DNA of 64,000 nucleotides from DTU024 sp964518875 (lineage in GTDB: Bacteria > Bacillota > Clostridia > Christensenellales > Aristaeellaceae), in assembly GCA_964518875.1 (NCBI GenBank), contig CAZFHI010000005.1, positions 1-64,000 on the forward strand, in the 5' to 3' direction. The notes under the pieces are model-generated. The model saw only the letters and a list, made by a program, of their open reading frames with translations, made no database searches and was not told the origin of the DNA. Made by a program: the position numbers and the translations under genes. Of the stretch, positions 50,215 to 57,788 are shown one piece after another; positions within the stretch are counted from its first letter, which is position 1, and each line of letters begins with the position of its first letter.

Positions 50215-51333
50215 TTGACAAGCGTATTTGACGCGGTGGTGCTTATACCGTCCCTGCACCCGGATGAAAAGCTTTTAACATATGTGCGCGAGCTTTCGGA
50301 GCGCGGCTTCCGCGTGCTGGTGGTGGACGACGGTTCGGGCGAAGACAGCCTTTATCAAGACATATTCAAGCAGGCGGCAAACGTAAAAGGCTGCACCGTA
50401 ACAGGCTATAAGGAAAACCGCGGCAAGGGCCACGCGCTTAAATACGGCATGCAGTATATTTTAGATAACTACAAGGGAGTTCCAGGCGTCGTAACGGCGG
50501 ATTCCGATGGCCAGCATACGGCCGCGGACGTTAAAAAGGTCGCGGAAAAAATGCTCGAAAACGACAGGGCGCTTGTTTTAGGCTCCCGCAGCTTTAAAAA
50601 ATCAGGCGTGCCCTTTCGCAGCCGCTTTGGAAATTCCGTTACGTCTTTTTTCTTCGCCCTGCTTTACGGAAGCCGCCTTCCCGACACGCAGACAGGCCTT
50701 CGCGGCATAAGGTACGAGCTTATACCAAAAATGCTTAAAGTAAGCGGGGAGCGCTTCGAGTACGAAATGAACGTGCTTACGTTCTGCGCCTTAAACAAGA
50801 TACCTTTTGAAACCGTTGAAATAGAAACCATATACATAGAAGAAAACCGCAGCAGCCATTTTAACCCCTTGAAGGATTCCGCGCGCATATACAAAAGCCT
50901 TTTCGGCACGTTCTTTAAGTACGTTTTTTCAAGCCTGGCAAGCTTCCTTATAGATATAGGCGTGTTCACGCTTCTTGACAGCTTTGTGTTAAAGGCTCTG
51001 TTCAAGGATAATCTTGGCGGGCAGGACGCCTATCTGCACACCTACGCCGCCGCCGCAATCGCGAGGATAATATCCGCCATATTTAATTATATGGTAAATA
51101 AAAAAATGGTGTTTAAACAGGGCAGAAAACAGGGCTCTGGCCTTTGCTACGCCGCGCTTGCCGCAGCGTCGCTTTTGGCGAGCGGCGGCGTAAACAATCT
51201 GCTTTACCGTTTGTCTGCCCAGGCGGTGAACAAATCTTTGATTAAAGCAGTAGTAGATACTGTTTTATACTTTATAAATTACCGCGTACAGAAGGCGTGG
51301 GTCTTCCCGTACGAGGAACCGCAAGGAGAATAA
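50215..51333 (+). CDS. Bifunctional glycosyltransferase family 2 / GtrA-domain protein
   Basis: A 372 aa fusion. Residues 1-230 are a GT2 domain of the dolichyl-phosphate-mannose-synthase kind with VLVVDDGSGEDSLYQD, GYKENRGKGHALKYGMQYIL, VTADSDGQH and TQTGLRGIR; residues ~240-365 are a GtrA-type four-helix membrane domain (YVFSSLASFLIDIGVFTLLD). It probably transfers a sugar from a nucleotide donor onto a lipid phosphate. TTG 50215 is the start, with AAGGAGG 10 bp upstream. First gene of a seven-gene unit. Confidence 0.9.
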   Translation: MTSVFDAVVLIPSLHPDEKLLTYVRELSERGFRVLVVDDGSGEDSLYQDIFKQAANVKGCTVTGYKENRGKGHALKYGMQYILDNYKGVPGVVTADSDGQHTAADVKKVAEKMLENDRALVLGSRSFKKSGVPFRSRFGNSVTSFFFALLYGSRLPDTQTGLRGIRYELIPKMLKVSGERFEYEMNVLTFCALNKIPFETVEIETIYIEENRSSHFNPLKDSARIYKSLFGTFFKYVFSSLASFLIDIGVFTLLDSFVLKALFKDNLGGQDAYLHTYAAAAIARIISAIFNYMVNKKMVFKQGRKQGSGLCYAALAAASLLASGGVNNLLYRLSAQAVNKSLIKAVVDTVLYFINYRVQKAWVFPYEEPQGE

Positions 51334-51334
51334 T

Positions 51335-52414
51335 ATGCGTAAAAACACTAAAATACTGCTTACGGCGCTCGCCGTGGCTATGGCTTTAAGCCTGTCGTTC
51401 ATAATACCGTCATCTTCAATGCTTGAAGAGGAGCGCTTTCTTCTGGAGGACGAACTTTGGTCAGACGAAGAAGACGCGGAAAATAGCTTTGACTCAGAAA
51501 GCGATACGGAGCCTGTTAACAGCTCCGAACCCCTGGACACGATAAAATTAACGGACAAGAGCGGCTCAAACGGCTTTTTAAGTCTTTTAATACCGTCGGC
51601 AAGAGCGGAAAGCATATTCGTGCGCGCGCTCCCCATAGACTTTTCACCGGGACGGCCTTTAAACCCCGCGGGTTTTACGGAAACGGGCTATAAGGACCCG
51701 AGCATACAGGTTGAGCTTGAGGTAAACGAGGGAAACGGCATAAAATGGTGGGTAGCCTATATAAAGCTCGTTCACGCTAGCCAGTTAAGAACGGCTACCG
51801 CGGCCTCCCCGCGCTCAAGCCGCGTGGCGCTTATATCTTCAATGGCGGAAAAAAACAACGCCGTAATAGCCTGCAACGCCAACTATATGGCAAACGACCC
51901 CGCCAAAACATCGTTTGAATACCGCATGGGTGAAAAAATACGCAACAAGTTAAACCCTGTTAAGGATACGCTTCTTATAGACCAGAACGGGGATTTCTTT
52001 ATAATTTCAGGCGACGGCAAGCAGGAGCAGCTCAACAGCTTCCTCGACGCCGACCGCACCATAGTAAACGCGTTTACGTTCGGCCCCGCGCTTGTAAAGG
52101 ACGACGAGCTTCAGGCAATACCTGAAAAATACAGCTATAACCCTCACAGGCCGGAGCCGCGCCTTGCCCTGGGGCAGATAGGACCGCTTGAATACGTAAT
52201 AGTCCACGCGGAGGGGCGCTCCGAAAATTCTCCGGGCGCTACCATAGAGCAGCTTGCCGAATACATGTTCAACATAGGCTGCACGCAGGCCTTTAACTTT
52301 GACGGGGGCAATTCAGCCACCATAACGTTTAACGGAGGCTATTTCCAGGACAGGAGCATAAACAACGAGCGCGCCCAGAGCGACATGATATATTTCGCTT
52401 CGCTGATGGAATAA
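51335..52414 (+). CDS. Phosphodiester glycosidase family protein (NAGPA/DUF2233-like)
   Basis: A 359 aa exported protein. The N-terminus has a signal segment (KILLTALAVAMALSLSFI) and an acidic linker to about residue 90. The catalytic domain shows NAVIACNANYMANDP, EPRLALGQIGPLEYVIVHAE and CTQAFNFDGGNSATITFNGG, the NAGPA-family signature. It hydrolyses phosphodiester-linked sugars, or otherwise acts on cell-surface glycans. It starts one base after the GT2-GtrA gene, so both are co-translated. Confidence 0.88.
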   Translation: MRKNTKILLTALAVAMALSLSFIIPSSSMLEEERFLLEDELWSDEEDAENSFDSESDTEPVNSSEPLDTIKLTDKSGSNGFLSLLIPSARAESIFVRALPIDFSPGRPLNPAGFTETGYKDPSIQVELEVNEGNGIKWWVAYIKLVHASQLRTATAASPRSSRVALISSMAEKNNAVIACNANYMANDPAKTSFEYRMGEKIRNKLNPVKDTLLIDQNGDFFIISGDGKQEQLNSFLDADRTIVNAFTFGPALVKDDELQAIPEKYSYNPHRPEPRLALGQIGPLEYVIVHAEGRSENSPGATIEQLAEYMFNIGCTQAFNFDGGNSATITFNGGYFQDRSINNERAQSDMIYFASLME

Positions 52415-52436
52415 GGCATTTTAAAAGGAGAAAACC

Positions 52437-53381
52437 GTGCAGAACGTAGCGTTTGAGCTGTTTAACATAACGATATACAAATACGGCGTTTTCGTGTCTT
52501 CAGGCGCCCTGGCGGCGCTTATAGCGGGCTTCTTTTCAGAAAAACGCAAAAAAATCAAGCCCGCTTCGTTCCTTTTGCTTTTTGTTATAGCCGTGCCCTT
52601 GTCATTGCTGCTTTCAAGGCTGCTCTACTGCTTTACGGACGCTTCATTTATACCGTTTTTAAAGCTTAAAAACATATTTAACTTCCGCACGGGCGGCATG
52701 TCCATGTTCGGCGCGCTGTTCGGCGTGATTGCAGCCGCCGTTATAACTTCTAAAATATTAAAAACAAATTTAAGCGCGCAGCTTGACGCAGCGGCGCCCC
52801 CTGTTATGGCGTTTATATTTTTTGAAAGGCTCGGGGAAAAGTATTCAGGCACGGGCATAAGCAGACCGCTTGTAACGGGAGCGCTTGACGACAGCTTTTT
52901 AGCCGTCCGCGGCGAATACGACATATACCTTAAAACCTGGCTACTTGAGGCCTTAGTCGCCGCGGCGCTTTTCATTGTGCTTTTCACCATGCTTAAAAAG
53001 GACAGGAACGGGTATGTATTTTTAAGCTGGCTCCTGCTTTTTGGGGCCAGCCAGACGCTGCTTGAGTCCCTGCGCTTCGACTACCATATGCGCTTTTCTT
53101 TTGTGGGCGCGCAGCAGCTTCTTTCCGCCGTGTTTTTCGGCGTCGGCGTTATTAAATTCGCACTCAAGGCGAAGCCTCTCAACGCGAAGGCAAAAGCCGC
53201 GCTTACCGTTTTCCCCGTAAGCATTTTATGCATATTAGGGCTTGAGTTTTTAATAGACCGCTCGGACAATTCAAAATGGCTATTGTATGCTGTATATGTT
53301 ATAATAATCGCAATAAACTGTTTTCTTGCGATGAGCTTAAAAAAGGAAACCAATTTAAACGGAGAAAATCCTGATGGATAA
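52437..53381 (+). CDS. Divergent Lgt-like membrane protein
   Basis: A 314 aa protein with about seven to eight helices. It resembles prolipoprotein diacylglyceryl transferase: an N-terminal FNITIYKYGVFVSSGALAAL, a GGMSMFGALFG segment, FFERLGEKYSGTGISRPLV and LLESLRFDYHMRF at the expected places. However, the usual H-G-G after G-G-x-S-x is replaced by M-F-G-A, and the R-x-G-N-F motif is ERLGEKYSG, so normal Lgt activity is doubtful. It starts at GTG 52437 behind AAAAGGAG and overlaps ynzC by 8 bp. Confidence 0.8.
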   Translation: MQNVAFELFNITIYKYGVFVSSGALAALIAGFFSEKRKKIKPASFLLLFVIAVPLSLLLSRLLYCFTDASFIPFLKLKNIFNFRTGGMSMFGALFGVIAAAVITSKILKTNLSAQLDAAAPPVMAFIFFERLGEKYSGTGISRPLVTGALDDSFLAVRGEYDIYLKTWLLEALVAAALFIVLFTMLKKDRNGYVFLSWLLLFGASQTLLESLRFDYHMRFSFVGAQQLLSAVFFGVGVIKFALKAKPLNAKAKAALTVFPVSILCILGLEFLIDRSDNSKWLLYAVYVIIIAINCFLAMSLKKETNLNGENPDG

Positions 53382-53589
53382 AGAAAAAATAGAAAAAATA
53401 AACGCGCTTTATAAAAAACAGAAGGAACAGGGTTTGAACGAGCAGGAAAAGGAAACCCAGGCGGCTTTAAGGCGCGAATACATAAACGAATTCAAAGAAA
53501 ACTTAAGGTCCCAGCTTGACAATACATACATAAAGCGCGAGGACGGCAGACTTGAAAAGCTTAAGAAGAAAGGAGAAAGCGATGAGTAA
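53374..53589 (+). CDS. DUF896 (YnzC-like) small protein
   Basis: A 71 aa cytosolic protein of the DUF896 family: KIEKINALYKKQKEQGLNEQ, EKETQAALRREYINEFKENL and RSQLDNTYIKREDG, the invariant 'INxLxxKxKxxGLxxxExxEQxxLRxxYI' pattern. YnzC of Bacillus is a small helical protein in the SOS-linked yneA operon; function is unknown. It overlaps the Lgt-like gene by 8 bp and the first VanW gene by 8 bp. Confidence 0.92.
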   Translation: MDKEKIEKINALYKKQKEQGLNEQEKETQAALRREYINEFKENLRSQLDNTYIKREDGRLEKLKKKGESDE

Positions 53590-54583
53590 AAAGATAATAT
53601 CCATTTTAATGATATTGTGCGCGCTTTCAGCTTCCGCGTCCTCGCTGGCTCAGGGCGACGTGCTGTACAACGCGAAAATAACCATGAACTACCCTAACAG
53701 CTTTACAAACGTATATACTGCGCCTGATAAAAATTCTTCTGTCTTAGGGAAGCTTAACCCCGGGAACCCTGTGCAGATTGTGGAAGTGCTGCCCGCGTAT
53801 TTAGGCATAGTATACGGCGGCGGCAAGGGCTACGTTATACGCGCCCGCGTGGACAGCGTTGAAAGGCTGGACTATAAAAACCTTCCGCCTTACGGCGTAA
53901 ACCAGCTTAAGTTTTACACTACTTTCTCGCAGGACACGCCAATATACGCCGAGCCAAACGCTTCTTCCAAAGTATTAATCACCATGCACCCGGGCTCCAT
54001 GGTGGGCTTCATAGATATAGTGGACGGCTGGGCCTACCTTATATTTAAGCGCCAGTACGGCTATGTGGATACGCGCTACTTGAATTCATTAAAAACGGTC
54101 GCGCCTGAAGTTGAGTTAGGCGACGCGGACACCCCTGTAGCGGTGTTCAATTCCTTTTATAAAATAACGGAAGATGAAATGAACGTTAACCGCATACACA
54201 ACTTAAAATTAGGCGCCGACCGCATGTCCATAGTTATGCAGCCGGGCCAGCAGCTTGACTTTAACAACGAAGTGGGTCCTTTTTCAATATCAAACGGCTA
54301 CCTTGAAGCGGGCGCCCTTGTTGACGGCGAATGGGGCACTTCGCCTGGAGGCGGCAGCTGCCAGATATCTTCTACGCTTTATAACGCCGTTTTGCAGCTT
54401 ACCGGGCTTACGGTGCTTGTAAGAGCCCCGCACGGCGCGAACGGCGCGAGCTATCTGCCCCACGGCATGGACGCTACGAGCGGCAAGCTTAACTTCATAT
54501 TCAGAAACGATTATTCTTTCCCCATACAGATAAAGACCCACGTTCAGGACGGCTCGCTGTTTGTGGCGATATTCAAGGCGTAA
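53582..54583 (+). CDS. VanW-domain secreted protein with SH3-like domains (first copy)
   Basis: A 333 aa exported protein. ATG 53582 has AAAGGAG upstream (a longer frame to 53552 has no site). Signal peptide ISILMILCALSASASSLAQG, then two SH3-like repeats (NVYTAPDKNSSVLGKLNPGN and IYAEPNASSKVLITMHPGSM), then a VanW domain from about residue 200: QLDFNNEVGPFSISNGYLEA, GTSPGGGSCQISSTLYNAVL and FRNDYSFPIQIKTHV. VanW-domain proteins are envelope-associated; the first was found in vancomycin-resistance clusters but its function is unknown. Paralogue of the next gene. Confidence 0.88.
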   Translation: MSKKIISILMILCALSASASSLAQGDVLYNAKITMNYPNSFTNVYTAPDKNSSVLGKLNPGNPVQIVEVLPAYLGIVYGGGKGYVIRARVDSVERLDYKNLPPYGVNQLKFYTTFSQDTPIYAEPNASSKVLITMHPGSMVGFIDIVDGWAYLIFKRQYGYVDTRYLNSLKTVAPEVELGDADTPVAVFNSFYKITEDEMNVNRIHNLKLGADRMSIVMQPGQQLDFNNEVGPFSISNGYLEAGALVDGEWGTSPGGGSCQISSTLYNAVLQLTGLTVLVRAPHGANGASYLPHGMDATSGKLNFIFRNDYSFPIQIKTHVQDGSLFVAIFKA

Positions 54584-54584
54584 T

Positions 54585-55589
54585 ATGAAAAAGACTTCCT
54601 TGCTGCTTATAATAGCGCTGCTTTTGTCCATTTACGTTCAAGCTTCCTTCGCTTCGCAGACTGAGCCTATGTACACAGCGCTTCTTCGCTACGACAGCCC
54701 TATATACAAAACGGAAGCGCTTGAAGAGCGCGCTGGCTTTTTAGGCGCGGGCAAGCGCGTGTACATATACGGCATAACGCCTTCGCGCCTGCTTATTGGA
54801 AGAGACGGAACCGTCCTGGGCTTCATAAAGCGTGATAAGCTCGACGACTTTACGGTTGAAAACCTGCAGCCTTCGCGTTTGCCCAACTACCCGGGCGTGC
54901 AGAATACGGCGGTTGTATATGTAAATCAGTTAACGTCCGTACGCGAAAGCCCGGACCCCTCGTCCAAATCCCTTATAGAGCTTGATACCGGCTGCCGCTT
55001 AGCGCTTATAGGCTTTGAAGACGGCTGGGGCAAGCTTATATTTAAAAAGCAGTACGGCTATGTGGACAGCAGGGATTTAGGCAATAAAATACCTGTAGAT
55101 TACCTTTCAAAAGACCCTGGAAAGGAATACCCGATAGCGGCCTATACTTCTTTTTATAATATAGCTGAAAACAAAAATAATTTAAGCCGCATAGAAAACC
55201 TTAAAATAAGCTGCGAAAAGCTTGAAAACATAGTGCTTGAACCCGGAAGCCGGTTTGATTTCAACAAGCTTTTAGGGCCGTACAACGCGAGGAGCGGCTA
55301 CAAGCCCGCGATCGTTTTAACGGACGGCAAGAGCCGCCTTGGCTACGGCGGAGGCACCTGCCAGATATCTTCAACGCTTTATAACGTAACGCTGCAGCTT
55401 CCCGGCATTCAGATAGACCACCGCCGCCCGCACGGGCCAAACGGCGCGTCGTACCTGCCGCACGGAGCGGACGCCGCGGTAGGCAATAAAACGCAGAATT
55501 TTATATTCACAAACAACTATCCCTTCCCCATACGCATAGACGGCACGGTGCAGGACGGAGCCCTCACCATAGCCATTTACAGGCGCTGA
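54585..55589 (+). CDS. VanW-domain secreted protein with SH3-like domains (second copy)
   Basis: A 334 aa paralogue with the same architecture: signal peptide (TSLLLIIALLLSIYVQASFA), SH3-like region (LTSVRESPDPSSKSLIELDT), VanW domain (RFDFNKLLGPYNARSGYKPA, GYGGGTCQISSTLYNVTLQL, FTNNYPFPIRIDGTVQDG). It starts two bases after the first copy with no strong ribosome-binding site, so it may depend on re-initiation. The pair shares the domain order but only moderate identity, hence an old duplication. Confidence 0.88.
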   Translation: MKKTSLLLIIALLLSIYVQASFASQTEPMYTALLRYDSPIYKTEALEERAGFLGAGKRVYIYGITPSRLLIGRDGTVLGFIKRDKLDDFTVENLQPSRLPNYPGVQNTAVVYVNQLTSVRESPDPSSKSLIELDTGCRLALIGFEDGWGKLIFKKQYGYVDSRDLGNKIPVDYLSKDPGKEYPIAAYTSFYNIAENKNNLSRIENLKISCEKLENIVLEPGSRFDFNKLLGPYNARSGYKPAIVLTDGKSRLGYGGGTCQISSTLYNVTLQLPGIQIDHRRPHGPNGASYLPHGADAAVGNKTQNFIFTNNYPFPIRIDGTVQDGALTIAIYRR

Positions 55590-55590
55590 T

Positions 55591-56598
55591 ATGGATAAAA
55601 GTTTTATACCCGAAGGCTACTTTTCAAGGCTGGACCTGTACGAAACGCAGGAAGCTATAGCGCTTATAAAAGAGCAGTTCGCAACTTTGCTTTGCAAGGC
55701 GCTTAATTTAAAGCGCGTGTCCGCCCCTCTCTTTGTGGAAACGGATTCAGGTCTTAACGACGACTTGAGCGGCGTTGAGCGCCCAGTGCGCTTTGACATA
55801 AAGCATATGGACAGGAACGCGGAGGTCGTCCATTCGCTCGCCAAGTGGAAGCGCCTTGCGCTTAAAAACTACAATTTTCCTGTGGGCGAAGGGCTGTATA
55901 CGGATATGAACGCCATACGGCGCGATGAAACGCTCGACAACCTTCATTCAGTTTACGTGGACCAGTGGGACTGGGAAAAGGTAATAACCAGGGACATGCG
56001 CACCATGGCTACGTTAAAGGACATAATGCAGCGCATAGTAACGGCCGTATGCATGACGCTTGATATATTAAAGTGGAAATACCCCGCCCTTGACTTAACG
56101 CTTGAGCGCGAGGCCGACTTTGTATTAAGCCAGCAGCTTGAAGACATGTATCCGGATTTAAGCCCCAAGGAACGCGAAAACGAATATGTGAAAAACCACA
56201 AGACCTGCTGCATTTTGCAGATAGGCAAAAGGCTCAAAAGCGGCAAGGCGCACGACATGCGGGCGCCGGACTACGACGACTGGGAATTAAACGGCGACAT
56301 ATTCTTTTACCATGAAACGCTTAATATACCTATGGAAATAAGCTCCATGGGCATACGCGTGTCGCCAGAAAGCCTTGTAAGCCAGCTAAAGCAGTCCAAC
56401 TGCGAGCACCGCTTGTCCTTCCCGTTCCACTCCATGCTTGTTCAGGGCAAGCTCCCTTACACTGTGGGCGGCGGCATAGGGCAGAGCAGGCTGTGCATGC
56501 TGCTTCTTCAAAAGGCGCACATAGGCGAAGTGCAATCGTCATGCTGGGACGAAAGCACCATAAGCGTGTGCCGAAAGGCTAGCGTTACGCTGCTGTAA
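55591..56598 (+). CDS. asnA: Aspartate--ammonia ligase
   Basis: A 335 aa class II aminoacyl-tRNA-synthetase-like enzyme making asparagine from aspartate, ammonia and ATP. It shows LYETQEAIALIKEQFATLLC, PLFVETDSGLNDDLSGVERP with VRFDIKHMDRNAEVVHSLAK, VGEGLYTDMNAIRRDETLDN and the C-terminal LPYTVGGGIGQSRLCMLLLQ with R-L motif. It starts two bases after the second VanW gene. Last gene of the operon; a housekeeping enzyme in a surface operon is unexpected. Confidence 0.97.
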   Translation: MDKSFIPEGYFSRLDLYETQEAIALIKEQFATLLCKALNLKRVSAPLFVETDSGLNDDLSGVERPVRFDIKHMDRNAEVVHSLAKWKRLALKNYNFPVGEGLYTDMNAIRRDETLDNLHSVYVDQWDWEKVITRDMRTMATLKDIMQRIVTAVCMTLDILKWKYPALDLTLEREADFVLSQQLEDMYPDLSPKERENEYVKNHKTCCILQIGKRLKSGKAHDMRAPDYDDWELNGDIFFYHETLNIPMEISSMGIRVSPESLVSQLKQSNCEHRLSFPFHSMLVQGKLPYTVGGGIGQSRLCMLLLQKAHIGEVQSSCWDESTISVCRKASVTLL

Positions 56599-56689
56599 AA
56601 GCTTTATAATAAATAATCGTGTGAATAATAAACAATTATTAAATCTTAAGGCATTATAAAATTAAGTCAGGATTATATAAATACAGATA

Positions 56690-56727
56690 AATTAAAGAGA
56701 CGGTCCGTACGGACCGTCTCTTTAATT
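56690..56727. terminator. 38 bp perfect palindrome, bidirectional terminator
   Basis: The sequence AATTAAAGAGACGGTCCGT and its exact complement meet at GTAC (56690-56727) with no loop bases. Arms end in AATTAAAG and CTTTAATT, which supply A/T tails in both directions. It lies between the convergent asnA and LCP genes. Confidence 0.8.
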
Positions 56728-56782
56728 GCCATTTGCCTGTATGTTTACCGCGCTCAGCGCGGTGATCTTAAATTCCGCGGAA

Positions 56783-57769
56783 TTACTTTTCGCCGTACAC
56801 AAAGCTGTGAAAAGAAGCTATTGTGTTTTCCGCGTCAAACGTTACAACGCTCATGCCATTTTTTGTTGAGTAGCTGTAATCGCCTTTTTCAGGCAAACTT
56901 AAAAGCCGCATATCGTTAGTATTGGATATTATTTTAGGCGCAAGAGGCAGTATGTCGCTCGCCTTAAGGTTTGTTGACATCTGCTGAAGCGCCATCGAAA
57001 GGGATTCCAAAGCGACGTCAAGGCTGTTGTTTTTCATCTTGTTTAAAAGTGAAAACAGGAATCTTCTCTGGCGCTCGCTGCGGCCGAAATTATTATCAAG
57101 GCGCCTTATGCGCACGTACTTAAGCGCTTCCCTGCCGTTAAGCGTCTGCCTGCCTTCTTCCTTTTTTACGCCTGTAATTTCCGCTTCCGCGCGCGTTAAT
57201 TCTATTTCAACGCCGCCTAAGGCGTCGACTACGTTTTCAAAGCCGGAAAAGTTTATGCTCGCGTACTGGCTTACGTTAAGCTTAAGCGCTTCGTTAACCG
57301 TTTTTACGGCTAACAGCGGTCCCCCAAAAGCGTTTGCCGCGTTTATGCGGTTGTATATATTGGTGCCCGGTATGGGAACGTACATATCCCGCGCTAATGA
57401 AGTAAGCTTAAGCTCCCCGTTCTTTTTGTTTACGCTCAGCACCATAATGGCGTCCGTACGGCCGTAGTTTAATTTTTCGCTGCCCGTATCCGTGCCCAAA
57501 AGCAGTATGTTGTTCCAGTCGGGGTCAAGGCCTTCCGTTATGGATAAGTCGTCCTCGGACACCTTTATCCTGAAATCCTTATGCACGGGGAAAAGCTTGC
57601 CGTCGTCTTCAAGGCTTTCGTATATTGATTCTATCTGCTCGTCTGAATATGACCTGCTGTACGGAAGCTCTTCAGAAAACGAACAGGCGCAAAGCGCGCA
57701 CACAAGGCACGCTAAAGCGCTAAAGCACCTGAACTTTGTAAGCAAACGGGATTTTGCTTTAAAAAACAT
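56783..57769 (-). CDS. LytR-CpsA-Psr family protein
   Basis: A 328 aa protein from ATG 57769 (no strong site; the ORF extends to a TTG at 57811 inside pheT). The N-terminal segment CFSALACLVCALCACSFSEE may be a lipoprotein signal (L-C-A-C) or a membrane anchor. The LCP domain shows ILLLGTDTGSEKLNYGRTDA, LTSLARDMYVPIPGTNIYNR, INAANAFGGP, LGGVEIELT, LNGREALKYVRIRRLDNNFG and RSERQRRFLFSLLNKMKNNS, with the catalytic Arg and Asp positions kept. It attaches glycopolymers to peptidoglycan. It follows pheT closely, although unrelated in function. Confidence 0.88.
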   Translation of the reverse strand: MFFKAKSRLLTKFRCFSALACLVCALCACSFSEELPYSRSYSDEQIESIYESLEDDGKLFPVHKDFRIKVSEDDLSITEGLDPDWNNILLLGTDTGSEKLNYGRTDAIMVLSVNKKNGELKLTSLARDMYVPIPGTNIYNRINAANAFGGPLLAVKTVNEALKLNVSQYASINFSGFENVVDALGGVEIELTRAEAEITGVKKEEGRQTLNGREALKYVRIRRLDNNFGRSERQRRFLFSLLNKMKNNSLDVALESLSMALQQMSTNLKASDILPLAPKIISNTNDMRLLSLPEKGDYSYSTKNGMSVVTFDAENTIASFHSFVYGEK

Positions 57770-57788
57770 ATCCAGAATACGGATACGC

